Shown here one piece after another: positions 8,603 through 17,000 of a DNA stretch of 64,000 nt. This stretch comes from Halomonas salipaludis (GTDB lineage: Bacteria > Pseudomonadota > Gammaproteobacteria > Pseudomonadales > Halomonadaceae), in the NCBI RefSeq assembly GCF_002286975.1, contig NZ_NSKB01000001.1:560733-624732 (forward strand), given 5' to 3'. The position numbers and the translations under genes were made by a program. Below the pieces are notes generated by a model. That model saw nothing but the letters and a program-made list of their open reading frames with translations, did not search any database and was not told the DNA's origin. Each line of letters begins with the position of its first letter. The first letter of the stretch is position 1.

Positions 8603-9325
8603 CTAGGCGGGCTGAGCGAAAATGGCGGCAAGATCGATCTCCGCCGTCTGCGGACGCAGGTCGAGCAGCGCTTCGAGACTGTCGAGATGAGCGTGCAGCG
8701 CAGCCCGTGCCGCGCCGCTGTCGCCTGCGGCCAGCGCGTCGCGCAGCCGTGGGTGGTCGCCTTCCAGGTAGCAGGAGGCAAGCCCTGAGTGCTTGTAGAG
8801 GGCGATCACGATCGAGGTGCGCAGGATCAGGTCGCTGAGCATGGCGCCGAGGATGCGGTTGGGCGAATGCTTGGCCAGGGTGTGGTGCAGCGCCAGCGAG
8901 TGCTCGATCCGCTGCGGCTCGTCACCGCGGGCATGGGCGTCCGCCTCGGCCTCGCATAGCTCGCTCAGGCGCGCGTGCCAGGAGGGGGCCGGCTCGAGCG
9001 CCAGCAGGGCCACTACTTCGCCCTCCACCAGGCGCCGCGCGGCGAATATCTCGCGGGTCTCGTCGACGCTGGGCGCACTGACCCGCGCCACCTGGTTAGG
9101 CTGCTGGGTGATCACGTGGTCCGCGGCCAGGCGCGTCAGCGCTTTGCGCACCACCGAGCGGCTGACGCCGAAGATGTCGCCCAGTGCCACTTCCGGCAAC
9201 CGGGTATTGGGCGGCAGGCGCTGCATCAGCACCGCCTGGCGGATACGCTCGACGATATGCTGGTCGTTGATGCGGACGCCCGAAGCGACGTCGGCGAGTA
9301 CCTCGTCCTGCCAGCGGCTACTCAT
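8603..9325 (-). CDS. GntR-family transcriptional regulator (FadR/FCD type)
   Basis: This regulator has 240 residues. An N-terminal winged helix-turn-helix spans residues 15-85, with LPEVALGDIFGVSRSVVRKALTRL split over the recognition region. An all-helical FCD ligand-binding domain follows, with the repeated Asp/His metal or carboxylate-ligand positions expected of FadR-type proteins. The ATG at 9325 follows GAGGA by 9 bp and is preferred to an earlier Met at 9352. It is probably transcribed with hrpB, which begins 4 bp after its stop. A perfect 12-bp palindrome of GntR-operator type lies upstream at 9420-9431, which suggests autoregulation. The ligand is unknown; the neighbouring purine genes are a possible but unproven target. 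Confidence 0.85.
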   Translation of the reverse strand: MSSRWQDEVLADVASGVRINDQHIVERIRQAVLMQRLPPNTRLPEVALGDIFGVSRSVVRKALTRLAADHVITQQPNQVARVSAPSVDETREIFAARRLVEGEVVALLALEPAPSWHARLSELCEAEADAHARGDEPQRIEHSLALHHTLAKHSPNRILGAMLSDLILRTSIVIALYKHSGLASCYLEGDHPRLRDALAAGDSGAARAALHAHLDSLEALLDLRPQTAEIDLAAIFAQPA

Positions 9326-9419
9326 GGTGTGCTGTCCTCGACGCGTGTCCACGCGCTACGCTCTTGGGAAGTGTCATCCAGACATGATGCAATACGACTG
9401 CTGACCATTACATCATCTA

Positions 9420-9431
9420 TTTGTATACAAA
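9420..9431. promoter_or_regulatory. Putative GntR operator
   Basis: The perfect palindrome TTTGTATACAAA fits the loose TNGTNNACNA pattern of FadR-subfamily operators. It sits about 95 bp upstream of the GntR start and just outside the stop codon of the TetR gene, in the leader region of the GntR-hrpB transcript. Confidence 0.5.
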
Positions 9432-9432
9432 G

Positions 9433-10077
9433 TCAGCCTTGCCGACGCCCGGTGACGCCGCACCCCTTGAGTATCACCGTGCACAGGAACTCGGTGATGC
9501 GCTGGTAGTCCTCGTCGCTCAACTCGTTGCGGTCGGTGATGCCCAGCACCTGGGCCTCGAAATCGGCGTAGTGCTGGGTCGACGACCAGATCAGGAAGAT
9601 CAGCCACACCGGGTCGATGCGATCCATCAAGCCGCGTTCGGCCCACTGCTCAAAGACCCGCGCCCGCGCCTCGACCCAGTCGCGCAGTTCGCCGCGCAGG
9701 TACTCCTGCAGGAACGGCGCCCCGCCGAGGATCTCGGCGGCGAATAGCCGCGAGCCGCGGGGATGGTCGCGGGTCAGCTGCATCTTGCTGCGAATGAAGG
9801 CTTCGAGCACCTCGGCGGGGTCGTCGTCGACGCTGATATCGTCGAGCATGGCGTTCCAGCGCGCCATCATGCGTTCGAGCAGGGTCACGTAGAGCTTCTG
9901 CTTGCTGCCGACGTAGTAGAGCACGTTGGACTTGGGCAGCCCGGCGGCCTCGGCGATGGCCTGGACGCTGGCGCCGCGGTAGCCGTGCTGGGCGAACACC
10001 TGCTCGGCCGCCTCGAGGATGGCCTTCTCGTTGCGCAGGCGGGTGACGGTGGATTCGGCCACTGGGGTCGCGGTCAT
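9433..10077 (-). CDS. TetR-family regulator, RutR-like
   Basis: This repressor-type regulator has 214 residues. The N-terminal TetR helix-turn-helix spans residues 15-60 (AILEAAEQVFAQHGYRG, then SVQAIAEAAGLPKSNVLYYV). The C-terminal domain is of the YcdC/RutR type, with SRLFAAEILGGAPFLQEYL and WLIFLIWSSTQHYADFEAQV. E. coli RutR (212 residues) binds uracil and recognises TTGACCANNTGGTCAA. A near-perfect copy of that palindrome lies at the xdhA promoter (10534-10549), 460 bp away on the other strand. The likely role is ligand-responsive control of the xdh-guaD purine operon; the ligand cannot be read from sequence. I do not assign the symbol rutR because no pyrimidine-degradation genes are present. 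Confidence 0.85.
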   Translation of the reverse strand: MTATPVAESTVTRLRNEKAILEAAEQVFAQHGYRGASVQAIAEAAGLPKSNVLYYVGSKQKLYVTLLERMMARWNAMLDDISVDDDPAEVLEAFIRSKMQLTRDHPRGSRLFAAEILGGAPFLQEYLRGELRDWVEARARVFEQWAERGLMDRIDPVWLIFLIWSSTQHYADFEAQVLGITDRNELSDEDYQRITEFLCTVILKGCGVTGRRQG

Positions 10078-10194
10078 GGCTCAAGCTCTTGCGAATGGAG
10101 CCCACAAGCTTGCCGCAGGCGCCTGCGCCCTGCAACGGCTGGCCCCGATAACGATAAGCTCTACGATAGCATCACCCTCCTCTGTAGCATCACC

Positions 10195-10395
10195 GCTCGA
10201 GACTGATCCGGGGGCAAGCCTACGAGGAGGCGCTGTAAATCGTCCCTGAGCGCTACCGATGCCCTGCTGCGCTCTCGCATCCTGCTCCGCTTGCAGGACC
10301 GGTGCTGGCCATCCATGGCCAGCCCGTTCGGAGACATGCTCCTCACCCATGGCATCGAACCTCCTCTTCGGCTTGCCCCCGGCGTCCCTCGCTGC
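10195..10395 (+). repeat. Palindromic intergenic repeat, copy 3 (long class)
   Basis: This is a long copy. Outer arms GGGGGCAAGCC-TAC-GAGGAGG and CCTCCTC-TTC-GGCTTGCCCCC pair over 18 bp with a 3-nt internal loop. The next arms are GATGCC/GGCATC, and a central hairpin CTGGCCAT-CC-ATGGCCAG follows. Compared with copy 1 the outer and second arms differ by paired changes. It occupies most of the divergent gap between the TetR gene (leftward) and xdhA (rightward); the rest, 10078-10194 and 10396-10533, shows no gene. Confidence 0.88.
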
Positions 10396-10533
10396 GTCCT
10401 GGTAGCTGCCCCGTCGGCAATACCCCCCGCTTGGCCTGTCCCTGGCACTAGTCCCTCTAGGCCTAACCCTCTCGAGAATTTTCTGCGCCAGAACCTTGCG
10501 CTCTCACCGAGGATGGGCCACGCTTATCCATAG

Positions 10534-10562
10534 TTGACCATTTGGTCAGAACCCGACAATAT
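10534..10562 (+). promoter_or_regulatory. xdhA promoter with RutR-type operator
   Basis: TTGACCATTTGGTCAG at 10534-10549 matches the RutR operator TTGACCANNTGGTCAA at 13 of its 14 defined positions. The same TTGACC serves as a -35 box, with CAATAT 17 bp downstream (10557-10562) as the -10. A bound TetR/RutR-like protein would cover the -35 and repress the operon. The leader to the xdhA ATG is about 60 nt. Confidence 0.7.
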
Positions 10563-10626
10563 CACCCTAGCGTTACCTTGTCAGGCCGGCACGGCCTGGC
10601 GAGCACAACAACGAGCGGATCCTGCG

Positions 10627-12078
10627 ATGATCGACTTCTACCTCAACGGCAAGCGTCAGCGGTGCGACGACGTGCCCGCCGACACCAGCATTCTCGAACT
10701 GCTGCGCACCCGCCTGGGCCAGACCGGCACCAAGGAAGGCTGCGCCTCCGGCGATTGCGGTGCCTGCACCGTGGCCATCGGCGAACCCGGCGACGATGGC
10801 GCGCTACGCTATCAGGCCGCCAACGGCTGCATCACCCCCGCCCACCAGCTCGACGGCTGCCACCTGGTGACCGTCGAAGGGCTGGCCCGCGGCGATGCAC
10901 TGCACCCGGCCCAGGCCGCCATGGTCGAGTGTCACGGCAGCCAGTGCGGCTTCTGCACGCCGGGCATCGTGATGTCGCTGTTCACCCTGCACGAGGAGCA
11001 GCGCCGCGCGCCGGCGCCGTTGAGCCAGCAGCGCCTCGAGGAGGTGCTGGGCGGTAACCTGTGCCGCTGCACCGGCTACCGGCCGATCCGCGATGCCGCC
11101 CTGAGCATGAGCGACTATCCCGACACCCACCCGCTATGGGCCGATGACCCCGACCTGGCCAGCAACGTCGCGCGGCTGCGTGCAGCCAAGGCCGCCTCTA
11201 ACAACGGCGGCCACTATGTGGCGCCGCGCGACCTCGCCGCCCTGCGCAAGCTCAAGGCCGAGCGCCCCGAGGCGCGGCTGGTGGCCGGCGCCACCGACCT
11301 GTGGCTGGAGACCACCCAGCAGCTCAAGGCACTGGACGATCTGATCGATGTGCGCCAGGTGGCCGAGCTCAACGCCATCGAGGAGACGCCGCAAGGCTGG
11401 TGGGTCGGCGCCGCGGTCACCTACTCGCGCCTCGAGCCGCTGTTCGGACAGCACTACCCCGCCTTCGCGCACCTGCTACATCGCTTCGCCTCCAAGCAGA
11501 TCCGCAATCGCGGCACCTTGGGGGGCAACGTCGCCAACGCCTCGCCGATCGGCGACTCGCCGCCGGTGCTACTGGCCCTCGACGCCCGCGTCAGCCTCGA
11601 CGGCCCCAACGGCGAGCGCGAGCTGCCGCTTGGCGACTTCTTCCTCGACTACAAGCAGACCGCGCTTGCTGCCAACGAATTCATCCGCGCCATTTTCCTG
11701 CCGCGGCCCAGCGAGACGCAGAATCTCAAGGTCTGGAAGCTGTCCAAACGCCGTGAGGACGATATCTCGGCAGTGCTGGGCGCCTTCGCCTGGCGCCTCG
11801 AGGGCGGCGTGATACGCGACGTACGCCTGGCCTTCGGTGGCATGGCGGCGATTCCCAAACGCGCCACCGCCGCCGAGGCTGCCCTCGAGGGCCAAGCGCC
11901 AAGCGCCGATGCCTTCGCTGCGGCGCGGGCAGCGCTCGCCGGTGACTTCCAGCCGATGAGCGACGTGCGCGGCAGCGCCGAGTATCGACAGGTGGCGGCG
12001 GGCAACCTGCTCGAGCGCCTGCGGCTGATGATCGACACTATCGACGCGGAGGTGACCCTGCATGCGTACGCTCACTGA
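10627..12078 (+). CDS. xdhA: Xanthine dehydrogenase small subunit (FeS/FAD)
   Basis: XdhA carries the two [2Fe-2S] clusters and FAD that move electrons from the molybdenum site to NAD. The 483-residue protein has a plant-type ferredoxin domain with Cys39, Cys44, Cys47 and Cys68, then the second-cluster motifs SQCGFCTPG and GGNLCRCTGYRP. From about residue 195 comes a FAD-binding domain with LVAGATDLWLE and RNRGTLGGNVANASPIGD. The ATG at 10627 begins the conserved MIDFYLNGK; upstream in-frame codons lie in the promoter. The xdhB start overlaps its last codons. It is the first gene of the operon xdhA-xdhB-xdhC-guaD. Confidence 0.95.
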   Translation: MIDFYLNGKRQRCDDVPADTSILELLRTRLGQTGTKEGCASGDCGACTVAIGEPGDDGALRYQAANGCITPAHQLDGCHLVTVEGLARGDALHPAQAAMVECHGSQCGFCTPGIVMSLFTLHEEQRRAPAPLSQQRLEEVLGGNLCRCTGYRPIRDAALSMSDYPDTHPLWADDPDLASNVARLRAAKAASNNGGHYVAPRDLAALRKLKAERPEARLVAGATDLWLETTQQLKALDDLIDVRQVAELNAIEETPQGWWVGAAVTYSRLEPLFGQHYPAFAHLLHRFASKQIRNRGTLGGNVANASPIGDSPPVLLALDARVSLDGPNGERELPLGDFFLDYKQTALAANEFIRAIFLPRPSETQNLKVWKLSKRREDDISAVLGAFAWRLEGGVIRDVRLAFGGMAAIPKRATAAEAALEGQAPSADAFAAARAALAGDFQPMSDVRGSAEYRQVAAGNLLERLRLMIDTIDAEVTLHAYAH

Positions 12079-14539
12079 TATTTCGCCCGCTTCCGTCAAG
12101 GCGCGCGCCGACCAGCAGGGCCGCAACAAGGGCGATGGCCCGCTGGCCCGCGAGGTCAGCGACGTCACCCGCCAGGGGGCGGCAGGTGCCAGCCGCGCCC
12201 ACGAAAGCGCCATCAAACACGTCACCGGCCGCGCCGCCTATATCGACGACCTCCAGGCACCGGCGGATACCCTGCACGTGGCGCTGGGGCTGTCGCCGGT
12301 GGCCCACGGCCGCCTGACCCGCCTCGACCTGGAGAAGGTCAAGGCCGCTCCCGGTGTGGTCGATGTGATCACCATCGTCGACGTGCCCGGCCATACCGAT
12401 ATCGGCCCGGTGTTTCCCGGCGACCCGATCTTCGCCGACGACGAGATCAGCTACGTCGGGCAGTGCCTGTTCGCGGTGGCCGCGGATAGCCACCAGGCGG
12501 CGCGCCGCGCCGTGTCCCTGGCCGAGATCGAGATCGACGAGCAGCCGGCCAGCCTCGACCCGGTGGCCGCCGCCGAGCGCGAGGAGTTCGTGCGCCCCAC
12601 CCACGTGCAGCACAGCGGCGACTGGCAGGCAGCGCTGAGCGGTGCCGCCCACGTGATCGAGAGCGAGCAGTTCGTCGGCGGCCAGGAGCACTTCTACCTC
12701 GAGGGCCAGGCCTGCCTGGTACAGCCCACTGAGGACGAAGGGGTGATCGTGCACACCTCCAACCAGCACCCCAGCGAGACCCAGAAGCTGGTCGCCGAGG
12801 TGCTCGACATTCCCTTCCACGCAGTCACCGTGGAGATGCGCCGCATGGGCGGCGGCTTCGGCGGCAAGGAGACCCAGGCCTCGCCGTGGGCCTGCATCGC
12901 CGCGATCATCGCGCGGCGTACCGGGCGCACCACGCGCGTGCGCCTGCCGCGCGCCGAAGACATGCGCGCCACCGGCAAGCGCCACCCCTTCCACAACCGC
13001 TATACGCTCGGCTTCGATGCCCAGGGCGTGCTGCAGGGCGGCGACATCACCGTGATCGGCGACTGCGGCTACTCGCCGGACCTCTCCGAGGCGATCGTCG
13101 ACCGCGCCATGTTCCACGCCGACAACGCCTACTCATTGGGCCGCGCGCGGGTCACCGGCCACCGTGCCCGCACCCATACCGCGTCCAACACCGCCTTCCG
13201 CGGGTTCGGCGGCCCCCAGGGCATGATGATCATCGAGGCAGCGCTGGACGATATCGCCCGGCGCCTCGGCGAGGACCCGCTGACCATCCGCAAGCGCAAT
13301 CTCTATCGCGCCGCCGAGGAGCACGGCATCAAGCGCGACGTCACCCACTACGGCCAGCCGGTGGAGCAGCTCGGCCTGCTTCACGACCTGATCGCCCAGC
13401 TCGAGCAGAGCAGCGACTACTGGGCGCGCCGTGAGGCCGTGGCCGCCCACAATGCGCGCAACCCGATCATCAAGAAGGGCCTGGCGCTGACGCCGGTGAA
13501 GTTCGGCATCTCGTTCACCGCCAAGCATCTCAACCAGGCCGGCGCCCTGCTCCACGTCTATACCGACGGCAGCGTGATGATCAATCACGGCGGCACCGAG
13601 ATGGGCCAGGGCCTGCACACCAAGGTGTGCCAGGTGGTGGCCCGCGAGCTGGGCCTCGACCTGGAGCAGGTACGCATTACCGCCACGCGTACAGACAAGG
13701 TGCCCAACACCTCGCCCACCGCGGCCTCCAGCGGCGCCGATCTCAATGGCCAGGCCGCCCGCGATGCCAGCCTCAAGCTCAAGGAGCGGCTGTTCGACTT
13801 CGCCGCCGAGCACTTCGGTGCCGACCGTGGCGGCCTCGACCGCGAGGGCATGCGCCTCGAGGGCGGCGAGCTGATCGCCGGCAGCGGCGAAGCGGAGCGC
13901 CGCATCGCCTGGGGCGAACTGGTGCAGGCCGCCTACCTGTCGCGCATCTCGTTGTCGGAGAAGGGTTTCTACTCCACGCCGCTGATCCACTACGACCGCG
14001 AGACCGCCAAGGGCCGGCCGTTCTACTACTACGCCTTCGGCGCCGCGGTGGCCGAGGTCAGCGTCGATACCCTGAGCGGCGAGTACCAGGTGGATCGCGT
14101 CGATATCCTCCACGACGTCGGCGACTCGCTGAACCCGGCTATCGATATCGGTCAGGTCGAGGGCGGCTTCATCCAGGGCATGGGCTGGCTGACCAGCGAG
14201 GAGCTGAAATGGAACGACGCCGGCCGCCTGATCAGCGACGGCCCCGCCACCTACAAGATCCCCGCCTTCGGCGATCTGTCGCCGCTGTTCAACGTCGCAC
14301 TGATGCAGGGCCACCCCAACTCCCAGGCCAGCATCTACCGCTCCAAGGCGGTGGGCGAGCCGCCGTTTATGCTCGGCATGAGCGTGTGGTCGGCGCTGCG
14401 CGACGCGCTATCGAGCCTCGTCGACTATCGCCTCTGCCCACGGCTGGATACGCCAGCGACGCCGGAGCGGGTGCTGATGGCCGCCGAGGCGCTGCGCCAA
14501 GGTGCTGATACTCGAGAGACGCAGCATGCACCGGCCTGA
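12062..14539 (+). CDS. xdhB: Xanthine dehydrogenase large (molybdopterin) subunit
   Basis: XdhB holds the molybdenum cofactor and oxidises hypoxanthine to xanthine and urate. The 825-residue length is slightly longer than the typical bacterial XdhB because of a 40-residue N-terminal stretch before HVTGRAAYIDDL. Catalytic landmarks are present: GGGFGGKE at about residue 264, AFRGFGGPQ with the substrate-binding Arg, GGTEMGQGLHTK, and the active-site Glu in KAVGEPPFMLG near residue 765. Translation is coupled to xdhA by a 17-bp overlap and to xdhC by overlap at the other end. Cofactor would come from moaB/moeA 9 kb upstream. Confidence 0.95.
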   Translation: MRTLTDISPASVKARADQQGRNKGDGPLAREVSDVTRQGAAGASRAHESAIKHVTGRAAYIDDLQAPADTLHVALGLSPVAHGRLTRLDLEKVKAAPGVVDVITIVDVPGHTDIGPVFPGDPIFADDEISYVGQCLFAVAADSHQAARRAVSLAEIEIDEQPASLDPVAAAEREEFVRPTHVQHSGDWQAALSGAAHVIESEQFVGGQEHFYLEGQACLVQPTEDEGVIVHTSNQHPSETQKLVAEVLDIPFHAVTVEMRRMGGGFGGKETQASPWACIAAIIARRTGRTTRVRLPRAEDMRATGKRHPFHNRYTLGFDAQGVLQGGDITVIGDCGYSPDLSEAIVDRAMFHADNAYSLGRARVTGHRARTHTASNTAFRGFGGPQGMMIIEAALDDIARRLGEDPLTIRKRNLYRAAEEHGIKRDVTHYGQPVEQLGLLHDLIAQLEQSSDYWARREAVAAHNARNPIIKKGLALTPVKFGISFTAKHLNQAGALLHVYTDGSVMINHGGTEMGQGLHTKVCQVVARELGLDLEQVRITATRTDKVPNTSPTAASSGADLNGQAARDASLKLKERLFDFAAEHFGADRGGLDREGMRLEGGELIAGSGEAERRIAWGELVQAAYLSRISLSEKGFYSTPLIHYDRETAKGRPFYYYAFGAAVAEVSVDTLSGEYQVDRVDILHDVGDSLNPAIDIGQVEGGFIQGMGWLTSEELKWNDAGRLISDGPATYKIPAFGDLSPLFNVALMQGHPNSQASIYRSKAVGEPPFMLGMSVWSALRDALSSLVDYRLCPRLDTPATPERVLMAAEALRQGADTRETQHAPA

Positions 14540-15404
14540 GGCATCCCTGCAGCAGCAAGGCACTGCCCTGCCCTGGCACGCCGCACTGCATTCGCTGCAG
14601 CGCGAGGCGCAGCCGCATGCCCTGGCCAGCGTGGTCGGCGCGGCAGGCTCCACGCCCCGCGAGCCCGGCGCCAAGATGGTGATCACCGAGGACGCCGTAC
14701 ACGACACCCTGGGTGGCGGCAGCTTCGAGTTCCAGGTCATCGCCTGCGCCCGCGAGGCGCTGGCCCAGGGTGAGTCCGGCACCCGCCTCGAGGCCTTTCC
14801 CCTGGGCGGGCGCAGCGGCCAGTGCTGCGGCGGCTATGTGCATGTACTGATCGAGCTGTTCGCCGGTGCCGAGATGCAGGTTGCGGTGTTCGGCGCCGGC
14901 CACGTTGGCCAGGCCCTGGTGGGCTTGATCGCCCCGCTGGCCTGGCGCGTGCACTGGTTCGACAGCCGTGACGACGTCTTTCCGGCAACGCAGCAGCCAC
15001 GCCTGGTAAAGCACCACGCGCCGGACCCGGCCGTGGCGGTGGCCAAGCTGCCCCGCGGTTGCCATGCGCTGGTGATGACCCACGACCACGGCGAGGACTG
15101 CGCGCTGGTCGATGCGCTGCTGGCCCGCGGCGACTGCGCCTCCATCGGCCTGATCGGCTCGCATAGCAAATGGGCCAGCTTCCAGCGCCGTCTGCGCGAT
15201 GCCGGGCACCCACAGGCGCGCCTGGAACGCGAGGTGCGCTGCCCGATCGGGGTGGCCGGCGCCAAGGGCAAGCTGCCCTACGAGATCGCGCTATCGGTAG
15301 TAACCGAGCTGTTGACGCTCAAGCCTGCCGTAGCGCACGACGATCGCCGCGGCGTGGCCCCGGACACCCTGCGCGAGGCGTTTGCGCCCCCGACGAACGA
15401 ATGA
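14526..15404 (+). CDS. xdhC: Xanthine dehydrogenase accessory protein XdhC
   Basis: XdhC binds molybdenum cofactor, promotes its sulfuration and delivers it to XdhB. The 292-residue protein has the XdhC/CoxI N-terminal domain (SVVGAAGSTPREPGAKM, and GGGSFEFQVI with the conserved Gly-rich stretch) and a C-terminal Rossmann-like domain (VAVFGAGHVGQALV; DSRDDVFP; TIGLIGS-type SIGLIGSHSKW). The Cys pair in GRSGQCCGGYVHV is the expected cofactor-binding region. The ATG at 14526 overlaps the end of xdhB; a GTG at 14502 is possible but has no better ribosome-binding site. Confidence 0.93.
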   Translation: MHRPEASLQQQGTALPWHAALHSLQREAQPHALASVVGAAGSTPREPGAKMVITEDAVHDTLGGGSFEFQVIACAREALAQGESGTRLEAFPLGGRSGQCCGGYVHVLIELFAGAEMQVAVFGAGHVGQALVGLIAPLAWRVHWFDSRDDVFPATQQPRLVKHHAPDPAVAVAKLPRGCHALVMTHDHGEDCALVDALLARGDCASIGLIGSHSKWASFQRRLRDAGHPQARLEREVRCPIGVAGAKGKLPYEIALSVVTELLTLKPAVAHDDRRGVAPDTLREAFAPPTNE

Positions 15405-15441
15405 CGGCCGGGGCCAAGCCCCCGCCCAGACGGAGAACGAC

Positions 15442-16782
15442 ATGACCAACGCTGCCCCTTCAGCGGGACGCCTGCTGCGCGGCCCCGTGGTGAGCTTTCT
15501 CAACGACCCCGGTGAAGGCGACACGCCGGAGCCGGGAAGCCTGCTGCACCTCGAAGACGGCGCCATCTGGCTGGTCAATGGCCGCATTCAGGCGATCGGC
15601 GACTATGCCGAGCTGGCCCCGCAGCTGCCCGCCGGCATCGAGCGGGTCGACTATGCCGGCAAGCTGATGATGCCCGGCTTCATCGACAGCCACGTGCACT
15701 ATGTGCAGCTCGATATCATGGCCTCCTACGGCCGCCAGCTGCTCGACTGGCTCAACGAGTACACCTTCCCCGAGGAGTGCCGCTTCGCCGAGCGCGCCCA
15801 CGCCGAGAACGTCGCCGAGGCATTCCTCGATGAGCAGCTGCGGGTCGGCACCACCACCGCCCAGGTGTTCTGCACCTCGCACCCGGTGTCGGTGGACACC
15901 TTCTTCGCCGCCGCCCAGCGCCGCGGCCTGCGCATGCTGGCCGGCAAGGTGCTGATGGATCGCCACGCTCCCGAGGCGCTGACCGACAGCGTCGACAGTG
16001 GCGTACGCGACAGCGAGCGGCTGATCGGCGACTGGCACGGCAAGGACCGCCTCGGCTATACCCTGACGCCGCGTTTCGCGCCGACCTCCAGCCCGGCCCA
16101 GCTGGATACCGTGGGCGGCATCCTGCGCACCGCCCCGGACCTGCACCTGCAGACGCATCTGTCAGAGAACAAGGGCGAAATCGACTGGGTCGCCGAGCTG
16201 TTCCCGGACTGTCGCGACTATCTCGGCGTTTACGAGCGCTATGGCCTGGTGGGGCCGCGCAGCACCTTCGCCCACGGCATCCACCTCGACCAGCCGATGC
16301 GCAACCGACTGGCCGCCGCCGGTGCCAATATCGCCTTCTGCCCGACCTCCAACCTGTTCCTCGGCAGCGGGCTGTTCGACCGCCTGGCATGCCGCGAGGC
16401 GGGCCTCAACACCACCTTGGCCAGCGACGTCGGCGGCGGCACCGATCTGTCGGGACTGGCCACCCTCAAGGCGGCCTACCAGGTCGGCCAGCTGCTCGGC
16501 CAGCCGCTGACCGCCTGGCAGGGCTTCTACCGCCTGACCCTGGGCAATGCCCGGGCGCTGCACCTCGATACCCATATCGGCAGCCTGCGCCAGGGCAAGG
16601 AAGCCGACATCGTGGTCCTCGACCCCGCCGCCACCCCGCTGCTGGCCCGCCGCAGCGCCAGGACCCGCAACCTCGCCGAGCAGCTGTTCGCGCTGATGAT
16701 GCTCGGCGACGACCGCAGCGTCTATGCCACCTGGGCAGGCGGTGAATGTGTGCACCAGCGCGACGTCGCCTCTACGCCCTGA
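15442..16782 (+). CDS. guaD: Guanine deaminase
   Basis: GuaD hydrolyses guanine to xanthine and ammonia, feeding the xanthine dehydrogenase encoded upstream. The 446-residue protein is an amidohydrolase-superfamily TIM barrel. The metal-binding HxH is in GFIDSHVHYVQ near residue 82, with further ligands in THLSENKGE (His) and the Asp of ASDVGGGTDLS. The guanine-deaminase signature around QLLDWLNEYTFPEE is present. GGAG 6 bp before the ATG at 15442 sets the start; the frame opens 60 bp earlier inside xdhC. It is the last gene of the purine operon, followed by a terminator. Confidence 0.94.
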   Translation: MTNAAPSAGRLLRGPVVSFLNDPGEGDTPEPGSLLHLEDGAIWLVNGRIQAIGDYAELAPQLPAGIERVDYAGKLMMPGFIDSHVHYVQLDIMASYGRQLLDWLNEYTFPEECRFAERAHAENVAEAFLDEQLRVGTTTAQVFCTSHPVSVDTFFAAAQRRGLRMLAGKVLMDRHAPEALTDSVDSGVRDSERLIGDWHGKDRLGYTLTPRFAPTSSPAQLDTVGGILRTAPDLHLQTHLSENKGEIDWVAELFPDCRDYLGVYERYGLVGPRSTFAHGIHLDQPMRNRLAAAGANIAFCPTSNLFLGSGLFDRLACREAGLNTTLASDVGGGTDLSGLATLKAAYQVGQLLGQPLTAWQGFYRLTLGNARALHLDTHIGSLRQGKEADIVVLDPAATPLLARRSARTRNLAEQLFALMMLGDDRSVYATWAGGECVHQRDVASTP

Positions 16783-16832
16783 TAGCCATCCACGGGACTC
16801 CGTGTAGCAGGTACATGAGCGTTGCGCTGATT

Positions 16833-16864
16833 GGGCGGCCATCCACAATGGTCGCCCCTTTTTA
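16833..16864 (+). terminator. Terminator of the xdh-guaD operon
   Basis: The stem GGGCGGCCAT/ATGGTCGCCC (one G-T pair) with a short loop is followed by CCTTTTT. It lies 50 bp after the guaD stop. The rest of the 16783-17000 gap shows no gene. Confidence 0.88.
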
Positions 16865-17000
16865 TGCCTGCGTCATATGCTTGCTTGACCCAGCTCAAGG
16901 CACGTTTCCCTGCTGCCCCTTAGCCTGATATGGCACCGCTTTCTCGTCTCTGATGTGGTGTGAAAAACGGATATAGGGATAAGAAGAGGGGAAACCAAAC

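Noticed and set aside
7186-8838. A 550-codon frame antisense to hrpB, and similar long antisense frames over xdhB, cyd, flhA and the chemoreceptor genes
   Set aside because: In high-GC DNA the strand opposite a real gene often stays open. These products are rich in Arg, His, Gln and Ala, with no family match, and overlap confident genes.
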